A stretch of 16,517 nt of DNA from JAURDE01 sp965365285 (GTDB taxonomy: Bacteria; Bdellovibrionota; Bacteriovoracia; Bacteriovoracales; Bacteriovoracaceae), in the NCBI GenBank assembly GCA_965365285.1, contig CBDUBC010000060.1:1-16517 (forward strand). Reading direction: 5' to 3'. A program made the position numbers and the translations under genes. The number at the start of each line of letters is the position of its first letter. Within the stretch, counting starts at the first letter, position 1. The notes under the pieces are model-generated. The model ran no database searches and had not been told where the DNA came from. It saw only the letters and a program-made list of their open reading frames with translations. Positions 5,733-13,967 of the stretch are shown piece after piece.

Positions 5733-7664
5733 AAGTTACCTCTTTTGCTTTTATCCTTAATCTTTTCCCAAAATATCTTTGCCTCACATGATCATGGTGG
5801 TGCTACAAATGATTATGAAAACTCTACATCTGGTTCACAGATGTATGATCTTCCTATTCATTTTATGATCGGTCTCGATGGTTCATTTAACTTTATGTTT
5901 GGATACCACGGAATGAGAGCTGGAATGGGTCATATGGATATGGATGGCAATATGAGTAGTATGCCTGGTAATATGAATAGTGACATGGGTGACTCTACTG
6001 GAATGGATCACATGGATGATATGGACGGTATGGGTGACATGGATCCAGGTACCGAAACAAAACCTGCCTGGAAGTATATGCTCATGCCAATGATCTCAGT
6101 TGGAGGAGATTTCAGCAAAAAGGTGATTAACCTTCAGAAAAGGCCAGTGCCTAAAATGTACTCGGATCAATCTCAGCAATATGCTCCTAAAACCCTTCTC
6201 AATTTCACCCCTAATGAAGAATCAGATAAGGGGTACCTCGTTGTAAAACAATGGAGAACTGAGGTTGGAGCTGGTGCAATGGTGATGACAACCCCAACGG
6301 TTATTAACTGGGGACTGTTTATCAATGGCGGTATCATGCCTTATGTTGGTGGCTGGAGCTATAGTGAAAAATATGGAGTCTCAAAAAAAGATGTTAAAAC
6401 AATTAAAAAGCTAAGGTCTCCAAAAAATGTAGAAGATCTTGAGCATTGGAGCATTCGAGATAAATACAGCTACTCTGCTTACGGTGGAGTTATGTTTCAA
6501 GCTGGGGGAGGTGTTCCTTTTCTTACAAATGGATTTATGTACATGGCCCAAGGAAAGTGGCGAGTGAATCTAAGAAAAGTTGGAACAACTAAAATTAATC
6601 TTACCCTCTCAAAAGAGGCTCTTCACCATTTTGCAGTGGCAAGCTACACTCTTGTTAGCACTGTTGATATCGGTTATTTTAAATCCATAGATAAAAACTT
6701 TAGCTTTACCTTTGACCTTTCTGAAAAAAGTGCTCTAGAAGCTTATAGACATGCTCTCAGAGGAAATCTTACCAAAGCACAAAACCTTCTGCTCAGTCCG
6801 TACGAGTTTATCACTCAAAATACCCAGGGTTATGGAGTTACTCGCGGAGGAATGGCAAATTTTAGAGTTGGAATTCCTTTCCTTGGTCAGGCTTTCTACT
6901 CTGTTGGAAAGATAAAAAATATTTCTCATCAAGTCGACTTTGCATCCAATATGGTGATGGATAATAAAATACACATGTATATGGAAGAAGGGAAAACAAG
7001 CGGAGTGCTCTCCCATCATAAGAAATCCCTTTACAGCTTCATGGGTATGTATATGAATATGCAATTTGACGATGATAAAGCTAAAAAGATGTCTCACCAC
7101 ATGGGTACATTAAATTGGGTCCTAGAAAATGACCACATGAGACCACGTAAACTTAAAAGGGCCCTAGAGCGAGTTTTTAGAAGAACAGGGCTTGTGGATG
7201 AAGTGGTATTCGATATGCCAGAAAAAGGTGATCTCGGTTACCTTCGAGCGGCGATGAATATGAATATTAATGAAAAAGGTCTAGAAGCTATCCTCAACGA
7301 ATCTATGCTGGCCGATAACCTTTCTCTTAAGCTTGATGAATATTTCGCAACACTCGAATCTCCAGAGAAGTTTTGTAGAATCAAGGTTTCCGCTAGAAAG
7401 TGTAAGCGAAGTCTAGAGATTAAGCTTAGATTTTTTAAGAAGAAGATTTCTAAGCTATTGAAAAATCTAAAGGTGGCCATAAAAAACGATGAGTATGATA
7501 ATTTCGCTGCACGTTACACCGAACTTGGTCGGCAGATGCTTAAAAACCCAATTCTCTTCAGATCCATTATCCAAAAGGCAGGTAAAGAGAATGTTGAGAT
7601 TTATCTTGATATAATGGGCGAAAAAATATTTAAACAGTCATACAAAATTGAATACAAATTCTAA
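5730..7664 (+). CDS. Secreted Met/His-rich protein, putative copper-binding envelope protein
   Basis: I do not recognise a named family. With the TTG start at 5730 it is 644 aa. Residues 1-18 form a signal peptide (cleavage IFA-SHDHGG), giving a His-rich mature N-terminus (H20, H22). Residues 62-104 hold 13 Met among 43, with H68, H94 and many Asp/Gly, like the Met-rich tracts of CopB/PcoB and other Cu(I)-binding envelope proteins. The middle (about 110-480) is rich in Gly, aromatic and further Met/His clusters (MYMNM, MSHHMG) and could be a barrel. The region from about 490 to 640 is Lys-rich and probably helical, with C549 and C558, and the protein ends in Phe. It is the first gene of operon B, behind the second putative CsoR box, 18 nt before a YtkA-like gene. 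Copper sequestration at the cell surface is my inference. Confidence 0.78.
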   Translation: MKLPLLLLSLIFSQNIFASHDHGGATNDYENSTSGSQMYDLPIHFMIGLDGSFNFMFGYHGMRAGMGHMDMDGNMSSMPGNMNSDMGDSTGMDHMDDMDGMGDMDPGTETKPAWKYMLMPMISVGGDFSKKVINLQKRPVPKMYSDQSQQYAPKTLLNFTPNEESDKGYLVVKQWRTEVGAGAMVMTTPTVINWGLFINGGIMPYVGGWSYSEKYGVSKKDVKTIKKLRSPKNVEDLEHWSIRDKYSYSAYGGVMFQAGGGVPFLTNGFMYMAQGKWRVNLRKVGTTKINLTLSKEALHHFAVASYTLVSTVDIGYFKSIDKNFSFTFDLSEKSALEAYRHALRGNLTKAQNLLLSPYEFITQNTQGYGVTRGGMANFRVGIPFLGQAFYSVGKIKNISHQVDFASNMVMDNKIHMYMEEGKTSGVLSHHKKSLYSFMGMYMNMQFDDDKAKKMSHHMGTLNWVLENDHMRPRKLKRALERVFRRTGLVDEVVFDMPEKGDLGYLRAAMNMNINEKGLEAILNESMLADNLSLKLDEYFATLESPEKFCRIKVSARKCKRSLEIKLRFFKKKISKLLKNLKVAIKNDEYDNFAARYTELGRQMLKNPILFRSIIQKAGKENVEIYLDIMGEKIFKQSYKIEYKF

Positions 7665-7682
7665 GTAATAAGGAGATAAAAG

Positions 7683-8057
7683 ATGAAAAAACTACTCACC
7701 ATCCTTACTCTTGCTCTTACCTTTTCTTTCCAGGTATCTGCAAGTGAATGTAAAACCTATTTCAAAAAATCTGAGTTTTGTTTCTCCGTTGAATGGGTAG
7801 AGGGACCTAGAGCTTATAAAGAGTCTCAATTTGAGCTTAAATTCTGGAATAAAAACACAAGGGAACTAGAAACTCCGGAAAATTTAGAAGTTTATCTTTG
7901 GATGCCATCGATGAATCATGGTTCACGCCCTGTAACTATTGAACCGACAGGAACTGGAAAATTTCTTGTGGCCAATGTATTCTTTATTATGACTGGTCCA
8001 TGGGAAATTAAATTTAAAGTAAGAGGCGAGTTTGAAAGTCTATTTCTTACTCTCTAG
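7683..8057 (+). CDS. YtkA-like exported protein, operon B paralogue
   Basis: A 124-aa protein with a clear Sec signal peptide (1-20, cleavage VSA-SE) and a single YtkA/FixH-like domain. WMPSMNHGS at 73-81 carries the candidate metal ligands M74, M77 and H79, and FIMTGPWEI closes the domain. C23 and C33 near the mature N-terminus could form a disulfide. It is paralogous to the operon A lipoprotein but has no lipidation Cys, so the pair would sit in different places: soluble periplasmic here, membrane-anchored there. It has a strong ribosome site (AGGAG, 7671-7675) and follows the Met-rich gene by 18 nt, so the two are very likely co-transcribed. A Cu-handling role is inferred from motif and context. 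Confidence 0.8.
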   Translation: MKKLLTILTLALTFSFQVSASECKTYFKKSEFCFSVEWVEGPRAYKESQFELKFWNKNTRELETPENLEVYLWMPSMNHGSRPVTIEPTGTGKFLVANVFFIMTGPWEIKFKVRGEFESLFLTL

Positions 8058-8070
8058 ATATCGCTGAATG

Positions 8071-8100
8071 CCGGATCTTAAACAGATTCGGTTTAGTTTA
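8071..8100 (+). terminator. Rho-independent terminator of operon B
   Basis: CCGGATCT (8071-8078), loop TAAAC, AGATTCGG (8084-8091): an 8-bp stem with one G-U pair on the plus-strand RNA, followed by a T-rich tail. On the minus strand the same stem has an A-C mismatch and no T run, so it mainly serves operon B. The convergent MCP gene ends two bases away. Confidence 0.6.
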
Positions 8101-9994
8101 ATTTGATTTTTTGTACGTACCCCTTGATCACTTCTGACATTTCTCCAAGAGCTTTCGCTGACTCTTGAGTAGTTTGTGCATCACGCCCGGTCGTCTCTGC
8201 CGCTTGAGAAACTTGTCCAATATTTTCTGTGATTTGAGTTACGCCTTCAGCCGACTCGGTGACAATTCTTGTAATTTCATTGGTCGTAGCTGCTTGTTGC
8301 TCTACAGATGCTGCAATATTTGAAGCAAATTGATTCACTTTTTCAATGGCCTCAGAAATGTCATGAATCGCTTTTACAGCAGAATTAGAATCACTTTGAA
8401 TATTTTCAATTTTCTCTGTAATTTCACTTGTTGCTCTAGCAGTTTGCTTAGCAAGTTCTTTTACTTCGTTAGCAACAACCGCAAATCCTTTACCAGCTTC
8501 ACCAGCTCTTGCAGCTTCAATCGTCGCGTTTAGAGCTAGAAGGTTGGTTTGTTGAGCGATAGAGGAAATAACTTTAATAACGTTTCCAATATCCATACTA
8601 CTTTCACCAAGTTTCGTAATAATTTGATTAGTATTTTCAGCTATTTTCATGGCCTCGGCCGACATTCTCGAAGATTCGGTCGTGGTTCTTGTAATTTCTT
8701 TGATAGCAGATGCCATTTCTTCCATGTTACTTGAAACTGTTTGAACTCCGGCATTAACCTCTTCTGACGCCACTGATGCCGTATTGGCCTGAGCACTTGT
8801 CTCTTCAGCTCCAGCGGAAAGACTATTTGCAGTTCTTAGAAGGTCACTCGCAGACTGAGTTAGTTTTTCTGAACTAACCGTTAATCCATCCATAACTTCG
8901 AACTCACTCGTTACAACTTCCCAAGAAACCATAGGTCCAAGGTAATTCCCTTCATTATCTTCCACTGCTGCGACAGAAAGTGAAAGTTTCTCACCACAAT
9001 AATCAATTATAGTTTTATGAGGAAGGTTCTGAGGGTTGGTAAATATAGCTCTATTCTTAGCTGGTTCTTTATGAAGCTTATCAATATTGGAACCAATTAA
9101 ACTATCTACTTTGTGGGCACCGGGTCTATCTTCAAGCTCTCTTAAAGTATCAATGGAGGCATGATTGAGATAAATAAGATCACCATTAGGATTGGCCATC
9201 ATTGTGTTGATAGGTGACTTATCAACCATCATTTGCATCCTTTGAACCTCAATGGCAGAAGCTTTGGCCTGAGTTATGTCTGTTGCAAATTTTACAACTT
9301 TATAGGGATTTCCATCGAAGTCGAATATTGGGTTATATGAAGCTGATATCCAAACTTCTTTTCCATTCTTACCGATTCTAAAAAACTCTCCCGTTTTAAA
9401 CTCACCATTGTTTAGATCTTTCCAGAATTGTTTATATTCGGAGCTATTTGCATATTCCTGAGTGACAAAATTACTGTGGTGAACTCCCTTTGCTTCCTCT
9501 AGGGAATATCCCAGAACGTTAAGAAAATTCTCATTTGCTGTAATAACCGTACCATCAAGATTAAATTCGATAACACCAAAAAGCTTACCGACATAATTCA
9601 TCTTACTAATATACTCGGCCTCAATGAATTTTTGTGGAGTAATATCTGAGGCAAATTTAATAACCTTTACAACTTTTCCGTTTTCATCTTTTACAGGAGA
9701 ATAAGAAGCATTAAGGAAAATAAGGCTACCATCTTTTTTATATCTCTTAAACTCTCCGTTATTAGATTTACCTGACTCGAGGTCTCTCCAAAATTGTTGA
9801 TAATCGGATGATTCAGCGTAAGATTTTTCACAAAAGATGCGGTGATGCTGTCCCTCAATTTCCGAAGAAGAGTAGCCCATTGCCTTGATAAAGTTGTCAT
9901 TAGCATTAAGAATTTGACCCTGTGGAGTAAATTCAATGACTGCGAAGTTTTCATCAATTGTAGCTAGTTTTGCACGATCATCTACTGCGCTCAT
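8093..9994 (-). CDS. Soluble methyl-accepting chemotaxis protein with three PAS domains
   Basis: Cytoplasmic chemoreceptor of 633 aa without membrane helices. PAS1 (17-119) and PAS2 (138-241) are close tandem copies of the Aer/BdlA type, sharing NFL/NFI, GxHHxxF, QFWxDL and IKFA(S/T)DIT blocks. PAS3 (255-362) is a different type (SPINTMMANPNGDLIYLN...PHKTII...LGPMVSWEVV). The signalling domain (370-633) has the conserved hairpin tip around 480-511 (QQTNLLALNATIEAARAGE) that contacts CheA and CheW. No CheR-binding pentapeptide is at the C-terminus. Role: sensing an internal signal such as redox, oxygen or energy state and passing it to the chemotaxis kinase; the BdlA-like layout makes this plausible, but the ligand is unknown. 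A modest AAAGG ribosome site precedes the ATG. The gene appears monocistronic. Confidence 0.93.
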   Translation of the reverse strand: MSAVDDRAKLATIDENFAVIEFTPQGQILNANDNFIKAMGYSSSEIEGQHHRIFCEKSYAESSDYQQFWRDLESGKSNNGEFKRYKKDGSLIFLNASYSPVKDENGKVVKVIKFASDITPQKFIEAEYISKMNYVGKLFGVIEFNLDGTVITANENFLNVLGYSLEEAKGVHHSNFVTQEYANSSEYKQFWKDLNNGEFKTGEFFRIGKNGKEVWISASYNPIFDFDGNPYKVVKFATDITQAKASAIEVQRMQMMVDKSPINTMMANPNGDLIYLNHASIDTLRELEDRPGAHKVDSLIGSNIDKLHKEPAKNRAIFTNPQNLPHKTIIDYCGEKLSLSVAAVEDNEGNYLGPMVSWEVVTSEFEVMDGLTVSSEKLTQSASDLLRTANSLSAGAEETSAQANTASVASEEVNAGVQTVSSNMEEMASAIKEITRTTTESSRMSAEAMKIAENTNQIITKLGESSMDIGNVIKVISSIAQQTNLLALNATIEAARAGEAGKGFAVVANEVKELAKQTARATSEITEKIENIQSDSNSAVKAIHDISEAIEKVNQFASNIAASVEQQAATTNEITRIVTESAEGVTQITENIGQVSQAAETTGRDAQTTQESAKALGEMSEVIKGYVQKIKLN

Positions 9995-10032
9995 TATTTT
10001 TACCTTTTTTTAAAATGCATTTCTCTAGCGTC

Positions 10033-10054
10033 ATAATATAGGATTTATATTATA
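10033..10054 (-). promoter_or_regulatory. Candidate -10 and AT dyad upstream of the MCP gene
   Basis: On the minus strand TATAAT reads 10054 to 10049. It overlaps a perfect inverted repeat, ATAATATA-GGATT-TATATTAT (10033-10053). No convincing -35 is seen. The leader to the MCP start would be about 48 nt. The arms are all A/T, so chance is possible. Confidence 0.35.
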
Positions 10055-10212
10055 AAAATTAATTAAAGTGCATTCTTTGCCTCATTTTGATTACCTCATT
10101 AGAATACTTGATAAAAATAAAACTCTAAAACTTTATTAGTCATTTAATTAAAAGTCTAAGGTATCCCTTGAACACTTAATAAAAGGAAAAAGGATTATTT
10201 CCACTCTTATGC

Positions 10213-10236
10213 CTTATTTATAAAATAAGATTTTTT
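10213..10236 (+). terminator. Orphan terminator-like hairpin
   Basis: CTTATTT-ATA-AAATAAG is a perfect 7-bp stem followed by ATTTTTT on the plus strand. No plus-strand gene precedes it, so either it ends an unannotated small transcript or it is a chance AT palindrome. Confidence 0.25.
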
Positions 10237-10410
10237 AAACCTAGTCGATTCGAAATTTAGGTATTTATCTGGGTTCATCATTTTATAAAGTTCATTTTTA
10301 AAGATTTGGATTTAGATATAAACAATTTTTGCATCACTTTTCCCCTTTTCGCTGCTTTCTTCGAATCAAAACCAAGCGTTTCATACTCCGCCAATATTAA
10401 AAGATGTGAA

Positions 10411-10442
10411 AAATAAAAAAAGAGGAAATACCGTTAATCTCC
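10411..10442 (-). terminator. Rho-independent terminator of the bphO-bphP transcript
   Basis: On the minus strand GGAGAT-TAACGGT-ATTTCC gives a 6-bp stem with one G-U pair, followed by TCTTTTTTTATTTTT. It lies about 80 nt beyond the bphP stop. Confidence 0.5.
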
Positions 10443-10524
10443 AAAACAACAAAGATTATTTAAACGAATTATTAAAATTAACATTTTAGGCCTTAGGAAA
10501 TACACCACGCCTGTATATAAAACT

Positions 10525-13242
10525 TTAAGATGATAAGCTTAAATATTTATTTAGGCACTCTATTAAGGCATCTCTTAGATAAGGTTTCGATAAGTGATCG
10601 TTCATACCAACCTCTTTACATTTGATTATATCTTCGGGCATTGCAGCTGCACTTACCGCAACGATAGGTATTTCTTTATTAAACTCTCTAATTTGTTTGC
10701 TCGCATCGTATCCATTTAAAATAGGCAAGTGAAGGTCCATAAGAATAAGGTCAAATTTATCATTCTTAGCTAAATTTACCGCATCTTGGCCATTTTCTAC
10801 GACTGTAAAGTCCAGACCAATAGCATCAAGATGCCCTTTAATCACATAAATATTAATAACCTCATCCTCAACGACAAGAATTTTAAATTTATTTTTTGAT
10901 TTTTTTATTGGCCCTAGAGCCACAGATTCTAAATCTTTATTCTCCTGCTTTAAGTCGCCAATATACTTTTTATATTGAATCGTAAAAATACAAGTAGTAC
11001 CTTTGCCTAATTCACTTTGAATCGAAAGCTCTCCCTCTAGTAAAGCCACAAGCTTCTTTGTGATAGAGAGCCCTAAACCTGACCCCCCATAGGTACGAGT
11101 TATAGAATTGTCGGCTTGCTCAAATGGCTTAAATAACTTACCTAAAGCTTTAGAATCCATTCCAATACCATTATCTGTAACCGAATAAACTATTTGAATA
11201 TTTTCATCGTCCTCTAATCCTTTGGATACCTTAATCTTTATGAGACCATTTTTGGTAAACTTAACACTATTTCCAACAATATTATTTAAGATCTGTTGAA
11301 CACGAAATTTATCACCAATTAAAGTCTCTGGTACGTTCTCAGCTATATTAAGTTCAATTTCATTATTGTTTGCCTCACTGGCATGAATAAAGAGATCTAC
11401 AACCGTCTCCAAAGATTCTTTATGATTAAAAACCTGATGCTCTTTATCAACAACACCAGAATCTAATCTTGAATGATCAAGAATATCATTAATAACTCGC
11501 ATTAATAAATTTGAAGACTTCATCACTTGATTTAAATGAGTAAGTTGCTCTTTATCTCCAACTTTTTCGATTGCCAACTCAGTAAGACCAATAATTCCAT
11601 TTAAAGGAGTTCGAATCTCATGAGACATATTTGCCAAAAACTGAGACTTTGTTCGAATAGATTCTTCTGATTTCTCTTTTGCATAATTGAGCTGATCAAC
11701 AACATATAAATTGATTACCGCATTTTCTAGTTCATCACAAAAACTAGAAAGTTCTAAGTCCCAAGGTTTCGATTGTCCCTTAACTAATTCTTCCCAAGTC
11801 TCAAATGAGTTTCTTACTCCTAAAACGACTTTTCCATCTTTATTACTGTATTGAGTAAAAGTGTTTGGTTTTCCGGCCCAATTTACAGTATGAAGCCATT
11901 CTTTCCTCGCGAGAAAGACACCTCCCCCCTTACTATTCTTAAACGGATAAAAATATCCTCCAACAAAATCTTTGGAGCTAAATAAATCTTTGTAGTCTGG
12001 ATTTTCAGACAAGGATTGGAAACTTTTAGGCTCTTTTATAGATCTAAGTGTTTCCTTTACTATTCGCCGGCCCTTTGAGGAAAGACAGTCATCATAATCC
12101 AAATCACCAATAAAAATGCCTATACCATCACATTCCATATCATTGATAAGGAACTGTCCCAAAATAACAAGTTTGTTTCTTATATCACCCAATTTATGCA
12201 TTTCTCTAAACTGTTCCATATTCTTATTAAATCGGTTGATGTGATTCAGTCTTTCTATTTCTAGTTTGGATTGCAATTGGTTAGAAAATGTATGCCCTAT
12301 AATAGTAATTAGTGAAAAAATAGACTGACGGTGGTTAAAAGGAGGAATCCTAGGTTCTGGATGATGACATGATAGCATTCCCCAGAGCTTCCCATGCACT
12401 AGGATGGACACCGTTAAAGTGGCACAGCTTCCCATATTTTTTAAATAATCGAGATGAAAGTCAGATGCAATCCTAAGTGAACTATAGGTTTGATCAAACA
12501 TCTCGTCTTCATTCGAGGATGAGATAATTTCAACTTTTTCCTGATTCACATCCGCTATAACTCTAATAGGGTTAATTGAAAAAAGGGCCCTCGCTTGACT
12601 TGGAATATCACTGGCGGGAAAATGAAGTCCAATATATTTCTTTTCTTTACCTGCCTCAACACCTTCAGCCAAAACTTCCCCCGACCAATCTTGATTGAAC
12701 TTATATAAAACAACTCTCTCATATTGAAGGAATTCTTGAATGATATTAGTGGCATCTGTAATAAAGTCAGCCAAACTATCGGAGAAGTGTAATTTACTTA
12801 CCAGTGATGAAAGTTGATTAAGCAACAAACTATTAAGATGAGCATCTTCAGATGATCGTACAGGAGAATAGGGCACAAACTCTAAAACAAGGTAGTTTTT
12901 TTCAGGCGCACGATGAGACAGAACCTCTAAAGAATAATCCGATCCATCAACTTCCATATATCCTAAAAATTGTGCCGCAGCACAAACAGATTTCTTTAAG
13001 GCTAATTGGATCAAGTCTACTCCATCAACTCCAATTAATTTAAGATTATTAGATAATTTTTCTTTTTTTAATCCTAAAAAATCCTTTAAGTTTTTGGAGT
13101 GAAAAACTAAATTCTCTCCTTTTTCATCAAGTACGAGACAAGCTCCATAACCTTGTATAAAGTGCTTATGAATTAGATCTTCTGATTCACATTCACTAAG
13201 TTGATCTATAGACGTTAATTTAACTTGTTGATGTTGTTCCAT
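10525..13242 (-). CDS. bphP: Bacteriophytochrome hybrid histidine kinase
   Basis: Red/far-red photoreceptor kinase, 905 aa, cytoplasmic. Order: N-terminal PAS (about 18-125) with C18 in SECESED at the biliverdin-Cys position; GAF (about 145-325) with PASDIP (D212), H263, Y266 and CHHPEPR (H294); PHY (about 330-515), whose tongue has WAGKP and VRNSF where PRxSF is usual; HisKA with NMSHEIRTPLNG (phospho-acceptor H541); HATPase with NNIVGNSVKF, DNGIGM (D690) and GGSGLGL (719-725); and a C-terminal receiver with E792/D793, phospho-acceptor D836 and K886. All key catalytic residues are present. The fused receiver predicts an onward phosphorelay through a His-phosphotransfer protein not in this window. 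It overlaps the end of bphO by 23 nt, coupling chromophore supply with the photoreceptor. Confidence 0.95.
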   Translation of the reverse strand: MEQHQQVKLTSIDQLSECESEDLIHKHFIQGYGACLVLDEKGENLVFHSKNLKDFLGLKKEKLSNNLKLIGVDGVDLIQLALKKSVCAAAQFLGYMEVDGSDYSLEVLSHRAPEKNYLVLEFVPYSPVRSSEDAHLNSLLLNQLSSLVSKLHFSDSLADFITDATNIIQEFLQYERVVLYKFNQDWSGEVLAEGVEAGKEKKYIGLHFPASDIPSQARALFSINPIRVIADVNQEKVEIISSSNEDEMFDQTYSSLRIASDFHLDYLKNMGSCATLTVSILVHGKLWGMLSCHHPEPRIPPFNHRQSIFSLITIIGHTFSNQLQSKLEIERLNHINRFNKNMEQFREMHKLGDIRNKLVILGQFLINDMECDGIGIFIGDLDYDDCLSSKGRRIVKETLRSIKEPKSFQSLSENPDYKDLFSSKDFVGGYFYPFKNSKGGGVFLARKEWLHTVNWAGKPNTFTQYSNKDGKVVLGVRNSFETWEELVKGQSKPWDLELSSFCDELENAVINLYVVDQLNYAKEKSEESIRTKSQFLANMSHEIRTPLNGIIGLTELAIEKVGDKEQLTHLNQVMKSSNLLMRVINDILDHSRLDSGVVDKEHQVFNHKESLETVVDLFIHASEANNNEIELNIAENVPETLIGDKFRVQQILNNIVGNSVKFTKNGLIKIKVSKGLEDDENIQIVYSVTDNGIGMDSKALGKLFKPFEQADNSITRTYGGSGLGLSITKKLVALLEGELSIQSELGKGTTCIFTIQYKKYIGDLKQENKDLESVALGPIKKSKNKFKILVVEDEVINIYVIKGHLDAIGLDFTVVENGQDAVNLAKNDKFDLILMDLHLPILNGYDASKQIREFNKEIPIVAVSAAAMPEDIIKCKEVGMNDHLSKPYLRDALIECLNKYLSLSS

Positions 13243-13870
13243 AATTTAGCTTTTTATCTTTATTTTGATTAATAGTAATTCCTGATAAGTATTTTATAAA
13301 TTGCTCAAAAGCTAGTATTGCCCCCGATCCAATATTCTCTTTTACAGTTTCGGTTGAATTAGATGTAATGAGTTCCATAAAATTTAGAAATTTTTGCCAA
13401 AAAAATTCATTTTTTTCACCAAATCCATTGAAGTAATTGATTGCACTTTCGCCAGATGAACCGCGAAAAGTTAATCTAATCTTTTCTTTTAAAATTGCTC
13501 CCCCCATTGTTGATCCGGTGAGAACATACATAAATCCAATTGCCTCTTCAAAGCAATCAATAGGAATCTTTGTTAGGGATTTGATATTATTCGTGTTCTT
13601 AAAACCCAAAGTTCTTAGGTCTTTTTCAACATGGCCGGATCTAAAGTAATCCTGCACATCCAAACCATATTCTAAAAATTGGTTGGCATATAAAAGAAAG
13701 TTTCTTTCAATCTCTTTGTGAAAACTCCACATGGTTTCTAAAAAAAATATATAATCCTCTAGACTTATTTTTTGCTCTAGAATTTGATTAATCACAGGCA
13801 TGGTTTCTGCCTTGTCATGAAGGACTCTTGTGTTTTGAAACAGCTGTCTACGAAAATTAAAATCATTCAT
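13220..13870 (-). CDS. bphO: Bacteriophytochrome-associated heme oxygenase
   Basis: Heme oxygenase of the BphO/PigA-like family, 216 aa, soluble. It would open heme to biliverdin, releasing CO and iron, and so make the chromophore for the overlapping phytochrome. The proximal heme ligand is H18 in RVLHDKAE. The distal-helix signature is GFMYVLTGSTMGGAIL (residues 112-127 approximately), matching the YVLxGSxxGG pattern of bacterial heme oxygenases. The last codons overlap the bphP start by 23 nt, the classic bphO-bphP arrangement. The ribosome site is weak (GGA 11 nt before the ATG). A TGTTATAGT extended -10 lies just upstream. Confidence 0.9.
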   Translation of the reverse strand: MNDFNFRRQLFQNTRVLHDKAETMPVINQILEQKISLEDYIFFLETMWSFHKEIERNFLLYANQFLEYGLDVQDYFRSGHVEKDLRTLGFKNTNNIKSLTKIPIDCFEEAIGFMYVLTGSTMGGAILKEKIRLTFRGSSGESAINYFNGFGEKNEFFWQKFLNFMELITSNSTETVKENIGSGAILAFEQFIKYLSGITINQNKDKKLNYGTTSTS

Positions 13871-13889
13871 TTAATATTTTTCCATTTAT

Positions 13890-13898
13890 ACTATAACA
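13890..13898 (-). promoter_or_regulatory. Candidate extended -10 for bphO-bphP
   Basis: On the minus strand TGTTATAGT (13898 to 13890) fits TGnTATAnT. It would start RNA about 12 nt before the bphO ATG, a short leader. No -35 is evident. If real, bphO-bphP can be expressed apart from the two genes upstream. Confidence 0.35.
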
Positions 13899-13967
13899 TT
13901 AAAAAAAGAGAAGAAAAGGAAAAATCAATTTTGGTCAACTATATAAACCTGTTTGTGACGAAAAGAT

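Larger units (their letters stand above)
9995..10524. other. 530-bp gene-free region between MCP and bphP
   Basis: AT-rich with no credible coding frame. It holds the likely MCP promoter, a terminator for the bphO-bphP transcript (10415-10442) and an unexplained plus-strand hairpin with T run (10213-10236). Confidence 0.6.

Noticed and set aside
10109..10135. Sigma-28-like promoter (TAAAGTTT on the minus strand) upstream of the MCP gene
   Set aside because: The -35-like match is not followed by anything like GCCGATAA at the expected spacing.
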